DNA from: Reichenbachiella versicolor
GTDB lineage: Bacteria; Bacteroidota; Bacteroidia; Cytophagales; Cyclobacteriaceae
Length of the DNA stretch: 64,000 nucleotides
Direction of reading: 5' to 3'
Assembly: GCF_003171675.1 (NCBI RefSeq)
Contig: NZ_QFZQ01000002.1
Span: forward strand, 186,001-250,000
The notes beneath the pieces are model-generated. The model was not told the origin of the DNA. It worked only from the letters and a program-made list of their open reading frames with translations, and ran no database searches. Made by a program: the position numbers and the translations under genes. Positions 36,441-45,059 of this stretch are shown one piece after another (positions within the stretch are counted from its first letter, which is position 1; every line of letters starts with the position of its first letter).

Positions 36441-36806
36441 CTATTCTTTACGTTTTCCACTAAACGACCCATGGACGCTCAAATCAAGATTAGACCAAAC
36501 ACCTTTTATCTCGTCTCCTTCGAACTTCCCATTAAAGACACCTTTATACTTTGCACTTGAATAATGGGCAATAAAGAAGCCATCTGACCCCACCTCTCCC
36601 TTTATGTCATATGTGGAGCTTGACAAAGATGATTTTGCTTTTCCAGTTATTTCACCACTTCTACTGATATTGTAATACCAAGTCCCTTTATCTCCTCCTC
36701 CTGAATATACTCCTACCCAGACTCCTTGAAATTTACTTTTTTCCGAACAAGAAGAATGTATCAAACACAAAAGAACAAATACCAAAAGTGATGTATAAAA
36801 CTTCAT
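36441..36806 (-). CDS. Small lipoprotein, unknown function
   Basis: A 121-residue lipoprotein: signal segment SLLVFVLLCLIHSSC with the lipobox Cys at about 20. The mature part is short and beta-rich (GVWVGVYSGGGDKGTWYYNI, GEITGKAKSSLSSSTYDI, GVFNGKFEGDEIKGVWSN) with the G-x-W alternation of a small beta-barrel or calycin-like fold. No named family recognised. It is convergent with the rubredoxin gene, with the terminator in between, and lies 92 bp downstream of the DUF418 gene on the same strand. Confidence 0.75.
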   Translation of the reverse strand: MKFYTSLLVFVLLCLIHSSCSEKSKFQGVWVGVYSGGGDKGTWYYNISRSGEITGKAKSSLSSSTYDIKGEVGSDGFFIAHYSSAKYKGVFNGKFEGDEIKGVWSNLDLSVHGSFSGKRKE

Positions 36807-36898
36807 ACTTCAATCTTAATTTTTATCGTGATACATTAAAGAATCATCACATCTAGTTTTCTAAATCAGAAAATTGATTGGTGTATTTTCTTTAACAA

Positions 36899-38050
36899 TC
36901 ACTTTATTTTTAGCCAAGTCATTTTTCTCCAAATAGATTCGAGAGGGCCTTGATCATGTTTTTTCAACCACCATGATGAAAACAACATTTGTATCAAGAG
37001 ACATAATATTCCTATCAATATAGAATACAATGAACCACAGTACTTATACAGCCCCAGTCCCCATCCATAATAAAGCAAACTCCCAATAATGGACATTAAC
37101 ACATAGTTAGTCAATCCCATCCTTCCAAAATCAGTGAATTTTTTCACCCATACCTTACCATCATTATGTCTCCAAAGAATTACTATAAGAGAGAGCATCA
37201 TGAACATATAGGATAGCTTGGAGTAGGAATCTACCATTGGACGAAGAAGTCGTAAAGCCTCTTTATCACCAATAATTTTTAACCAAACAGTATCTGCCCA
37301 GTTAAAGGTATAGATCACAAATATACTAGCAGCTAGTAACCGATACCAGAACTTTAGATCTGTCGAGACCAATAGTTTGGTCCTAGCTAAAACAACACCT
37401 AAATAAAATAATCCCAGTATCGTAAAAAACCTACCCACATTCCATGACCAGATTAATGTCGATTTGAATCCAGAAGTAAAATTCATCTGTAATACTTCAC
37501 CAAAACTCCCTGTGGATAAAATATCGCGAATATTAGCTTTTGGAAAGGGAACTCTAAAATCATATAGTTCCCAATCTAAGAAATAAGCAAAAAGGTTAAA
37601 AAAATACAAAGGGTTGACCAATAGAACTATTGAAACGGTTATTAAAAGCCTATTATTCATATACTTGGACACTAGGACTAGAGTTCCCAGAAATGCATAC
37701 ATGATCAAGATATCTCCTCTAAAAAACACAACATGAAAGCAACCTATAATGGCCAATAGAAGCATCCGCCAAAGGTGTCTCAAGAAGTACTTCTCTCCCC
37801 TACTAGCACAGTTCTCATGTATAATCCAAAAGCTGACTCCAAACAAAAGAGAAAATAATGCGAACGCTTTTCCTGACACCAATTTAAAAAGGTTGTTCCA
37901 AACCCACTTATCTGTTTTAACTAACCAGTCTAACTCGTAATCCGGCTTCAAATAAAAATCAAAGTGTTCTATATGGTGTAGAAGAAGAATTCCTGCTATA
38001 GCTATTCCTCGAAGCGCATCTATGAGTAATATTCTTGGTTTTCCTAACAT
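36899..38050 (-). CDS. DUF418 family membrane protein
   Basis: A 383-residue protein with about ten transmembrane segments. The start RILLIDALRGIAIAGILLLHHIEHF and SGKAFALFSLLFGVSFWI match YeiB/DUF418 proteins, and the C-terminal FTDFGRMGLTNYVLMSIIGSLLYYGWG with FSSWWLKKHDQGPLESIWRK is the DUF418 signature. Function is unknown; the family belongs to the acyltransferase-like membrane proteins. It is transcribed away from the tandem repeat array, whose nearest unit ends 128 bp upstream of its start. Confidence 0.9.
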   Translation of the reverse strand: MLGKPRILLIDALRGIAIAGILLLHHIEHFDFYLKPDYELDWLVKTDKWVWNNLFKLVSGKAFALFSLLFGVSFWIIHENCASRGEKYFLRHLWRMLLLAIIGCFHVVFFRGDILIMYAFLGTLVLVSKYMNNRLLITVSIVLLVNPLYFFNLFAYFLDWELYDFRVPFPKANIRDILSTGSFGEVLQMNFTSGFKSTLIWSWNVGRFFTILGLFYLGVVLARTKLLVSTDLKFWYRLLAASIFVIYTFNWADTVWLKIIGDKEALRLLRPMVDSYSKLSYMFMMLSLIVILWRHNDGKVWVKKFTDFGRMGLTNYVLMSIIGSLLYYGWGLGLYKYCGSLYSILIGILCLLIQMLFSSWWLKKHDQGPLESIWRKMTWLKIK

Positions 38051-38178
38051 AGGAATTAGTGTTAGCCATTGTTACAATCTGTAAAATAGAAAATTATAAG
38101 CATCTTATATCTTAGAACACTAGACATCATATATACATTCTCTATTATGGGACGTAATATTTGAGTCGTTCTAGACAT

Positions 38179-38398
38179 TTTCCCCTGTTCGGGACGATTG
38201 AGTACAGATCACAGTATGATTTCCCCTAATCGGGACAGGCTACTGCAGATTGCACGAAGGTTTCCCCTACTCGGGATTCGATCCTACAGTTTGCACAAGG
38301 ATTTCCCGCATTCGGGATTTGCTCCTGTTTAGTGCAGGAGGTTTTCCCGCATTCGGGACAAGTTCCTGCAGGTTGCAGGAAGGTTTCCCGTAAATCGG
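38179..38398. repeat. 41-bp tandem repeat array with alternating hairpins
   Basis: Five full 41-bp units begin at 38179, 38220, 38261, 38302 and 38343, plus a partial one at 38384. Every unit opens with TTTCCC(C/G) and has CGGGA ten to fourteen bases on; in the two right-hand units this makes TCCCG-CATT-CGGGA. A second stem follows: CTCCTG/CAGGAG (38322-38327 with 38335-38340) in unit 4 and TTCCTGCA/TGCAGGAA (38363-38370 with 38374-38381) in unit 5, with a matched change at the outer pair. Units decay toward low coordinates. It fills most of the 422-bp gap (38051-38472); no gene is seen there. Spacers are repeats themselves, so it is not a CRISPR. Confidence 0.9.
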
Positions 38399-38472
38399 CT
38401 TGAAATAAGTTGACTTATTCTGCTTTAATGAGTTCACAATACCACTCATTTATCTAAATTACTAATCACCAA

Positions 38473-39132
38473 CTATTTACTAGCCCAGCCCTCCAATAAT
38501 TCCTTCCCTAATCCAGAAACTATTAAGAAGAACCCAAGCATTCCAATCGCAACAATGATAAGTATCAAACATCCCCACTTACCAGACATTTTGGAACCAA
38601 CCTTATTATTAGAAGCCGTGTGATTCAATTGATCAAGCTTATCCTGAGAGATCACTCCTTCTTTGAGCAATTTGGTCTCAAAGTACACACCGAATACACG
38701 TTTCGCCTGATGTATTTCTATAAAGTCCCCTTCTTTGAAATCGTCATAGACTTCTTTGGTTACTTTTCGGGACTCATTCCCAAAATAAAAATAATAGGTA
38801 TAAGTGCTTTTTCTGTCCTTATTCGACCTTACTGTATAGGTTTTATGTGTAATTATCCCTTGCCAAATTCGTTTTTCATTCTCCTTCAGATCTAGTTTGT
38901 AAGAGCCATATATCATTGCAAAAGCTACTACGAAAAAGCCATCAACTAAGATCACAAAGAATTCAAAATCAAAAGAAAAATTGACTATCCCCAAAACTAC
39001 CATTGCAAATACTCCTATAGGAATCATCATTTTAAAACTCTTCTGTAGCTTAGCTCTTTCCGAGTCATTCAACTGATCAAATGTTACTTTAAGATATTCA
39101 GTATCTACGCGTTTTGGGGTGATGAATTGCAT
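38473..39132 (-). CDS. Membrane protein, unknown function
   Basis: I take the ATG at 39132 (MQFITPKRVDTEYLKVTFDQ, 219 residues); a GTG five codons upstream is possible. The protein has two hydrophobic segments near residues 35-75 (GVFAMVVLGIVNF, FVILVDGFFVVAFAMIYG), a soluble middle of mixed alpha/beta type with IWQGIITHKTYTVRSNKDRKSTYTYYF, and a C-terminal membrane segment (WGCLILIIVAIGMLGFFLIVS). This two-plus-one topology is seen in many small membrane proteins of the phylum; no family is recognised. It lies next to the repeat array. Confidence 0.7.
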   Translation of the reverse strand: MQFITPKRVDTEYLKVTFDQLNDSERAKLQKSFKMMIPIGVFAMVVLGIVNFSFDFEFFVILVDGFFVVAFAMIYGSYKLDLKENEKRIWQGIITHKTYTVRSNKDRKSTYTYYFYFGNESRKVTKEVYDDFKEGDFIEIHQAKRVFGVYFETKLLKEGVISQDKLDQLNHTASNNKVGSKMSGKWGCLILIIVAIGMLGFFLIVSGLGKELLEGWASK

Positions 39133-39224
39133 AGGTAATATTAGCACAAGTCTAGCAAGTCATGCAATGTTCTATCTGAATTTGATATCAAAGCTGGAGT
39201 CATCAATGTGCTATTGGTCTTTAC

Positions 39225-39935
39225 TTAGGTTCTATTCTGATTCTTTTCCCAGTATTGCTTTCCAAACCTACTCGTAGGGAGTCTAAATAAAAACCTCAAC
39301 CATAATACTGTATCGAAACAAAACACTTTCCAAAAACCATTTTCTTCAAACCGTCTAGCAGAAGTAACCATTCTAGCCTTTATTGTACCGATCCTTCCCT
39401 GTTTTTGCAGTAGCCTACAGAAATAGGCAGCTTCCATTATAGGCTCTTCTGGATACCCTCCTATTTCTTCAAACACTTTTCTACTACAGAATAACCCTTG
39501 ATCTCCGAAATACTTACTTGTAGACCAATATCGAAAACGATTAATCCACTTCAATACTTGATACTTTATTGTTTTATTATCGAAATCAAATTCAAAAGCC
39601 CCTCCTACATAACCTTTCTCTATATGTCTGACTATTAAATCATCGAACTGATAAGGAACCACACTATCTGCATCTAACCATAATAGATACTCACCTGTGG
39701 CAATAGCAGCACCCGAATTCAGTGATTTATACTTAGCTCCTGCTAAAGAACCATCCTCTATTACTTGATCTACAATATCCCTGACCAAATCAACTGTATT
39801 ATCATTACTCCCAGCATCAACTAATATCATCTCAATTGAATGACTGTCTGAAGAATTTGACTTTACCAACTGAACAGTTTGAAGAATATTAGTGGCTTCA
39901 TTGAGAGTCGGAATGATAATAGATAGAGATTTCAC
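39225..39935 (-). CDS. Family 2 glycosyltransferase (TIGR04283-like)
   Basis: A 236-residue GT-A glycosyltransferase. It starts with a GTG: SLSIIIPTLNEATNI, then MILVDAGSNDNTVDL, GEYLLWLDADSVVP with the DxD-like motif, and GDQGLFCSRKVFEEIGGYPE followed by PIMEAAYFCRLL. The last motif is that of the TIGR04283 group, which often carries PLMEDVEF; here MEAAYF, so the usual ED acid pair is changed to EA. Substrate unknown. The neighbours give no polysaccharide cluster. Confidence 0.85.
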   Translation of the reverse strand: MKSLSIIIPTLNEATNILQTVQLVKSNSSDSHSIEMILVDAGSNDNTVDLVRDIVDQVIEDGSLAGAKYKSLNSGAAIATGEYLLWLDADSVVPYQFDDLIVRHIEKGYVGGAFEFDFDNKTIKYQVLKWINRFRYWSTSKYFGDQGLFCSRKVFEEIGGYPEEPIMEAAYFCRLLQKQGRIGTIKARMVTSARRFEENGFWKVFCFDTVLWLRFLFRLPTSRFGKQYWEKNQNRT

Positions 39936-40055
39936 CAGTTTTTATATAATGATCTATTCTTAAATGGGATTAGAATAAACTCAATAATAATCAACATAAA
40001 AAACAACGGGATCGTTTCATCAGATGTGGTTATTTATTGCAAGTAATAATTCAGA

Positions 40056-42569
40056 TTAGAACTTAGCTTGCAATGTCAAATAGTAACCTCTACCATCAGA
40101 TGGGATGATTCCCGGCCCTGGATATCCAGTAGCTCTTCTGGTAAAATAACTGTTGTCTGTTAGATTATTTACTCCTGATTCTAGTTTCAAAAACTTGTAA
40201 GTATAGGACAAAGAAAGATCCATCACATAATAAGAAGGAATTGCCCCCTTAAGCCCACTACTGGCATCTCCAGATCTTAAAACAGGAGAATTAGTTGCAT
40301 CAGTGAATTGCTCGGTTAAATAGGTTAACTGAACTGAGGACTTGAAATTTTTATATCCTCCATTTAGCCCCGTTTTTAGGTTGACTGTAGGTATAAACTC
40401 AACTCGTTTACCTTCGACAGATTCATTCCCTTTTATAGCGTTAATATATTCAGAACCCGTAATAGCTAAATTGACGAATGTTGAGAATCTATACTTTGTA
40501 TTATTCAAGCCTATGGTCTCTCCAATATTCCAATCTGCAAAAAACTCAGCCCCTGTAATCAGAGCATCTCCTATATTAGTCCTCAATTGAACTACACTCT
40601 TACCATCAGCTTGAATGCGATTTTCTTGCGATGTAGTAATGATCCCAATACGGTCGTTATACAGTATTACAAAACCATTAAGCTCGTAGGAAATATTATC
40701 TTGGTACTTACCTCTCAATCCTATGTCTGCGCTTATTCCTTTTTCATCAGAAATATTCTCACTTACTGAAAACGCTGGACTGGTAGTTCTAATATCACTG
40801 AAAGTAACTGATCTATAGTTTTGAGAAACATTAGCATACAGCTCTATACTATTTGAAAACTGATTGCTGATTCCTAGCCCAAACAATACAAAAGAACGCG
40901 GCAACGACTCGCTCTCAAAAACCTTTTCTCCAATATCTTGATTTTGTATGGACCTTAGATACCATCCATTGCTTTTAGTATCTATGTATTCAAACCTAAA
41001 ACCTGGAGTAATACTAAGAGTCTCAGTTATATTAAGGATATTCTCACCAAATACAGAGACATTCAAGTTAGGAAATTCATAATTTGATTGATTTGGGTAA
41101 TTAGGACTGTTTAACAAATCAATATCAAAGTCAGCCTCTTTACTATATGAACCAGGGCCTTGAATGGCCTTGTTTTTTGCTTGATAATACTTACTCCCAA
41201 TTAAAAAGACCGATGACTTCCCTGCCAATTCATATCTAGTCAGCAACCTAGCCTCAGCTCCCCAATTATTAAACTCTCCTTTGATCAAATCTCGGGGGTA
41301 TTCATATTCTCCGTCTTCATTTAACCAATCAGGTTCTTGTACAGGAGATCTATTTATTCCGTCTTCACCAGGTATCCCTCTAAAACCTACAGCATTTCTC
41401 TCGGCATTCAGTCCAAAAAGAGTCAAGCTAAAATCTGTTTTTGAAGAGAACTTATGTTCAAGCTTAGCTGAATACAACTTCCAATTCACACTGAACCAAT
41501 TTCGTTCTCTGCTGCTAAACTTAGGATCGTCTTGAAACTTCTCATCCCAAAGACCGCCACCCTGCTGAGCCAAATAATCTAGATAGGTGAATTCGAATGA
41601 AATTTTAGTTTTCTCTGTCGGACTGTAATCTATATGACCATAGTAATTATGTGAATCAAACTCCGAATTTGGCCTAAAACCATCGCCCTGTTTATAGTTA
41701 TAATATGTATAGTAACCGAATTTACCCACTGTTCCGCTTAAACTGTTGAACGTACTAAAAAGACCAAAAGAACCCACTGTATTTCGAGTTACTCCTTCTA
41801 CCTTTTTATTCTTCACAGGCTCTTTCATCTTAAAATTGATCAAACCTCCGAATTGTGTTCCATACTGAAGTGAAGCTGCTCCACGAATCACCTCTATTTC
41901 TTCCAGTCCCTCCACTGGTGGAGTATAGTAGCTCTCAGGGTACCCCAACACATCCGCAGAAATATCATACCCGTTTTGTCTAGTATTGAAGTTAGAAGTT
42001 CTATTCGGATCCAACCCTCTTCCTCCTATGCTTAATTGAAGACCTCCATCATTGCTTTCATAAATATTAAGACCAGCTATTTGAGCATATACTTGTCGAG
42101 CATTGTTAATAGCCATATTACCAATCATATTATCAAGAAGTACAACTTCCGTTTTCTTACCAGCATAGATAGCAGTTCCTTCTACTGGGTTGAGTCTTTT
42201 TAACTTAAAAACCTCCTCTTTCTTTTGATTGATCACCACCTCGGACAACTCCGTCACTAGTTGTTCTAGTTGAAAAGACAAGCTTACGTCAGTGTCAATT
42301 GTAATTCTTTCTTTGAGTGTCTCATACTGAAAGGCGAATATGGTCAGTGTATAAAATCCATCTTTAAGATTGTTGATTTCAAACCTCCCTTTACTATCAG
42401 TGGTATAAATTCCAGAAATCTCTTGAACAAATATTTGAGCATCAGATATAGGCTGTTGAGTAGTACCATCAACTACCAAACCTGAAATCGTATTGAGCGC
42501 CTCTTCAGCTCTCAAGCCAAGGGTAAAAACTAAAAAAAATAAAGTGCTATAAACCTTTAATCTCATCAT
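40056..42569 (-). CDS. TonB-dependent outer-membrane receptor (FecA-like)
   Basis: An 837-residue outer-membrane receptor: signal peptide to LRAEE, a carboxypeptidase-regulatory-like domain (ISGLVVDGTTQQPISDAQIFV), a plug domain (VLLDNMIGNMAINNARQVYAQIAG, EEIEVIRGAASLQYGTQFGGLINF) and a 22-strand barrel ending in a final aromatic (GRGYYLTLQAKF). Layout matches siderophore or iron-citrate-type receptors. It is the last gene of the DUF4856-imelysin-HTTM-TonB unit and overlaps the HTTM gene by 23 bp, so it is translated with it. It likely imports an iron complex; the substrate is unknown. Confidence 0.93.
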   Translation of the reverse strand: MMRLKVYSTLFFLVFTLGLRAEEALNTISGLVVDGTTQQPISDAQIFVQEISGIYTTDSKGRFEINNLKDGFYTLTIFAFQYETLKERITIDTDVSLSFQLEQLVTELSEVVINQKKEEVFKLKRLNPVEGTAIYAGKKTEVVLLDNMIGNMAINNARQVYAQIAGLNIYESNDGGLQLSIGGRGLDPNRTSNFNTRQNGYDISADVLGYPESYYTPPVEGLEEIEVIRGAASLQYGTQFGGLINFKMKEPVKNKKVEGVTRNTVGSFGLFSTFNSLSGTVGKFGYYTYYNYKQGDGFRPNSEFDSHNYYGHIDYSPTEKTKISFEFTYLDYLAQQGGGLWDEKFQDDPKFSSRERNWFSVNWKLYSAKLEHKFSSKTDFSLTLFGLNAERNAVGFRGIPGEDGINRSPVQEPDWLNEDGEYEYPRDLIKGEFNNWGAEARLLTRYELAGKSSVFLIGSKYYQAKNKAIQGPGSYSKEADFDIDLLNSPNYPNQSNYEFPNLNVSVFGENILNITETLSITPGFRFEYIDTKSNGWYLRSIQNQDIGEKVFESESLPRSFVLFGLGISNQFSNSIELYANVSQNYRSVTFSDIRTTSPAFSVSENISDEKGISADIGLRGKYQDNISYELNGFVILYNDRIGIITTSQENRIQADGKSVVQLRTNIGDALITGAEFFADWNIGETIGLNNTKYRFSTFVNLAITGSEYINAIKGNESVEGKRVEFIPTVNLKTGLNGGYKNFKSSVQLTYLTEQFTDATNSPVLRSGDASSGLKGAIPSYYVMDLSLSYTYKFLKLESGVNNLTDNSYFTRRATGYPGPGIIPSDGRGYYLTLQAKF

Positions 42570-43920
42570 TAAATGGAAGTATCCAAGTCTTGTGTTTGAA
42601 TGATTCTTTTTCTTTGGTAAGGTCTACTGTAGGATCGATATATCTAGTACTTAAGCGCCCATTTAAAGTCACAAAGCTGTCAGCATATATTGCTATATCC
42701 TTCATATCAGTCGTTTGCTCGTAATATGTTTTTAGAAAATGAGCATATTCAAGAATAAAATCTGGCTGAAAAGACATTTGTTTTTCCTGAAACGGAGTGA
42801 GAAAATTCTCATTTTGGGCAAAAAACTGACGCCCAGTATTTTGATCAACTATTTTGAATGTCGTATACCCCGCCTTTTCCATCAACATTACGCGCCATGA
42901 GAATCTATATCCTTCTTCTGTCCAAAAAAGCTCACCTGAATAAAGTAAGTTCCGAAATGGAAGAAAAATTTGAAGCGCAAAGAAAACTAAAAGCAAATAC
43001 ATCACCACCCTAGATCGTAAAGATAGACATGACAAATAGCTCTTTCCATTATCGAATATCTCCTTATTGATACCTAAACACCTGAATATTACTTTAAGAA
43101 TTTGGTGATGAACATTGCTGTTAAAAAATATCAACGTACTGATGATCATGATATATGGAAACATACCAATTTGAGGTAACAACAAACCGGTCATGACATG
43201 AAAACCAATTACAGCTATATAGGCTATTAGTCTAGTTCTCCGAAAGCAAAGCATGAAAGGAACTAATAAATCGTAAAGTGCACCTGTCCAGCTCATGACT
43301 ATTGGTATCCATGACCAACTCATTAATGCACCAATCAAGGGAGTATCATATTTATTCGAAAGCCAAATAGTCAATGGCTGGGCATGAAACAACCAATCTG
43401 AATTTAGTTTAGCTAGACCTGCATAAAAGTACACTATCCCAAGCATGAGTTTAATAGCATCCACCGACCACTTAGGTATCCTTTGACTTCGCTTAGTCTC
43501 ATCCCAATATGCATCTACAGACGCATATCGTTCAGCAGGCAACCAAATCATTATAAAGGCCATCAAGCTGACGAAATAATAATGATTGAGATAAGTAGTC
43601 TTATCCATTAGCTCTATGTAAGTAAAACTAAGAAAGAACACTACAGAGGAGAATCTGTACTTCCATCCAATGCTCACAGCTAAAGCCGACAAACCACAAA
43701 TAATAAATAGCAAATATGTCCAAAGACCTATGGGCTTCACCCAATCAAACCCATAATATGAGAAGAAAAAGGTAGGTTCTATATATAGAGATTGAATCCA
43801 TCCTTTGAGCCAAAACCTAATCAGGCTCAAAACCATCATCAACCCAAATAAAATGCGAAAAGCCGCTAAAGTAGCAGCTTCTGTTTCTTTGACGATATAA
43901 GACTGATACCAGCCTTTCAC
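42547..43920 (-). CDS. HTTM domain membrane protein (vitamin K-dependent carboxylase-like)
   Basis: A 457-residue protein with the HTTM family's multi-helix N-terminal part (FRILFGLMMVLSLIRFWLKG, FIMIWLPAERYASVD, YFYAGLAKLNSDWL and so on) and a soluble C-terminal part (YRFSWRVMLMEKAGYTTFKI with FSWRVMLMEK the family motif). The eukaryotic homologue uses vitamin K to carboxylate glutamates; the role of bacterial forms is not established. A GTG directly follows the imelysin stop, so the two are coupled. It sits in an iron-related operon with imelysin and a TonB receptor, a conserved gathering in Bacteroidota. Confidence 0.88.
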   Translation of the reverse strand: MKGWYQSYIVKETEAATLAAFRILFGLMMVLSLIRFWLKGWIQSLYIEPTFFFSYYGFDWVKPIGLWTYLLFIICGLSALAVSIGWKYRFSSVVFFLSFTYIELMDKTTYLNHYYFVSLMAFIMIWLPAERYASVDAYWDETKRSQRIPKWSVDAIKLMLGIVYFYAGLAKLNSDWLFHAQPLTIWLSNKYDTPLIGALMSWSWIPIVMSWTGALYDLLVPFMLCFRRTRLIAYIAVIGFHVMTGLLLPQIGMFPYIMIISTLIFFNSNVHHQILKVIFRCLGINKEIFDNGKSYLSCLSLRSRVVMYLLLVFFALQIFLPFRNLLYSGELFWTEEGYRFSWRVMLMEKAGYTTFKIVDQNTGRQFFAQNENFLTPFQEKQMSFQPDFILEYAHFLKTYYEQTTDMKDIAIYADSFVTLNGRLSTRYIDPTVDLTKEKESFKHKTWILPFNDEIKGL

Positions 43921-44997
43921 TTAGTCACCATCTCCATCTTGATAATCGATTCCTATGTTTAAAGCTGACAACATATCAGTTTTAAAATACCTAACAAGAG
44001 TTTGACTTGCGTCATGAACCTCTAGCATTTTAGTATTATCATTCAATACTTGTTCTGAAAAGCTATCAGAAAGCATCGATGCCTTTTCATTCAGTTCTGT
44101 ATAGCCTTTTTCTATTTGATCAACCAAATCTGATCTATCTAATTCAATTAGAAGAGACCTGAGACTTTCTTTTTGATCATCTCCGTTAAACGAATTACCG
44201 AAAAAGAAATTCTTCGAAGACTCTAAAGAAACCAAATAAAGCATTCTAGAAATATCGTTTTTATAAAACGCCTCTACAGACGTTTCATCTTTTGAACCGA
44301 ATACTCCTGCGGCATTACTTACTTTATTTGCTCTAAGCATTTTCTCAAAATGGAAAATAAAATCATTAGTCGTCTTATCTAAAGATCCTCCACTAGACGA
44401 AGAAGTATTAGTTATATATTCCTCCCTGTATGCTCCTTTCCAATCATTGGCAACTTGATCAGATAAATTTCTGATCCGGCTAACTACATCAGATAGATAA
44501 GTTCTATATTCTTCTGCTTCATATTTAGCTACAATAGTTTCATCGCTATCCGCTAGACCATTTAGCAAGTAATCCATTGCTGAAAGACCTTGCTGATTTC
44601 TTCGTGATGGCAATTCTAAATTATATTCTTCCCCTTTGATAGATGCCTCTATTTTCTCTACGTCTACAGGATATAAGTTGATGTAAGTTTGAAAATTAAG
44701 CGACTCGGCTTTACCTATCTGAAAAATTTCAACTTTTTGCCAAGCAGTATATGTTTCAATCCATCGAGTTCTCAAGGTTTCAAGATTACCTACACTTCTG
44801 ACGCTATTAAAAGCTTCAAAAGCCTCTTCCATTTTGTCTAATTGAGCAAGATATTCTTCATACGCAGGAATAATAAAATTATCGGCCCAATTAGTCAATA
44901 TTACTGTACTTTGTTCTTCGGATATCGTTCGGGACTCCTCTGAGTCTCCACATCCAAAAGCAGATATTAAGATGAGTAAATAGAGTAACTTTTTCAT
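43921..44997 (-). CDS. Imelysin family lipoprotein
   Basis: A 358-residue lipoprotein (LLYLLILISAFGC, lipobox Cys16) with the imelysin peptidase-like fold: ILTNWADNFIIPAYEEYLAQL, then RTRWIETYTAWQKVEIF, NLYPVDVEKIEA, and a last FKTDMLSALNIGIDYQDGDGD. The iron-binding GxHxxE motif of imelysin is here G137-LSAM-D142, so His is replaced by Ser and Glu by Asp. Imelysins bind iron in the periplasm or outer-membrane surface and take part in uptake; this one may use other ligands. It follows the DUF4856 gene by 62 bp that contain a hairpin, and its stop touches the HTTM start. Confidence 0.9.
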   Translation of the reverse strand: MKKLLYLLILISAFGCGDSEESRTISEEQSTVILTNWADNFIIPAYEEYLAQLDKMEEAFEAFNSVRSVGNLETLRTRWIETYTAWQKVEIFQIGKAESLNFQTYINLYPVDVEKIEASIKGEEYNLELPSRRNQQGLSAMDYLLNGLADSDETIVAKYEAEEYRTYLSDVVSRIRNLSDQVANDWKGAYREEYITNTSSSSGGSLDKTTNDFIFHFEKMLRANKVSNAAGVFGSKDETSVEAFYKNDISRMLYLVSLESSKNFFFGNSFNGDDQKESLRSLLIELDRSDLVDQIEKGYTELNEKASMLSDSFSEQVLNDNTKMLEVHDASQTLVRYFKTDMLSALNIGIDYQDGDGD

Positions 44998-45014
44998 AAT
45001 TTATTTTACAGCAA

Positions 45015-45038
45015 AAGGCCAGCTAAAAAACTGGCCTT
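45015..45038 (-). terminator. Intra-operon hairpin between DUF4856 and imelysin genes
   Basis: AAGGCCAG (45015-45022) and CTGGCCTT (45031-45038) form an eight-pair stem. On the minus strand the stem is followed by TTTT-GC only, so a leaky terminator or processing site is more likely than a full stop. It would set the ratio of the first gene to the rest of the operon. Confidence 0.65.
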
Positions 45039-45059
45039 AAAAATTAAAATCTAAAAATA

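Noticed and set aside
38179-38398. Regular repeats that could suggest a CRISPR array
   Set aside because: The whole 41-bp unit repeats, including the part that would be a spacer, and no cas gene is present; it is a tandem array of hairpin units.
38267-38449. 60-codon minus-strand ORF across the tandem repeats
   Set aside because: It is produced by the open repeat frame, has no family likeness and no start context.
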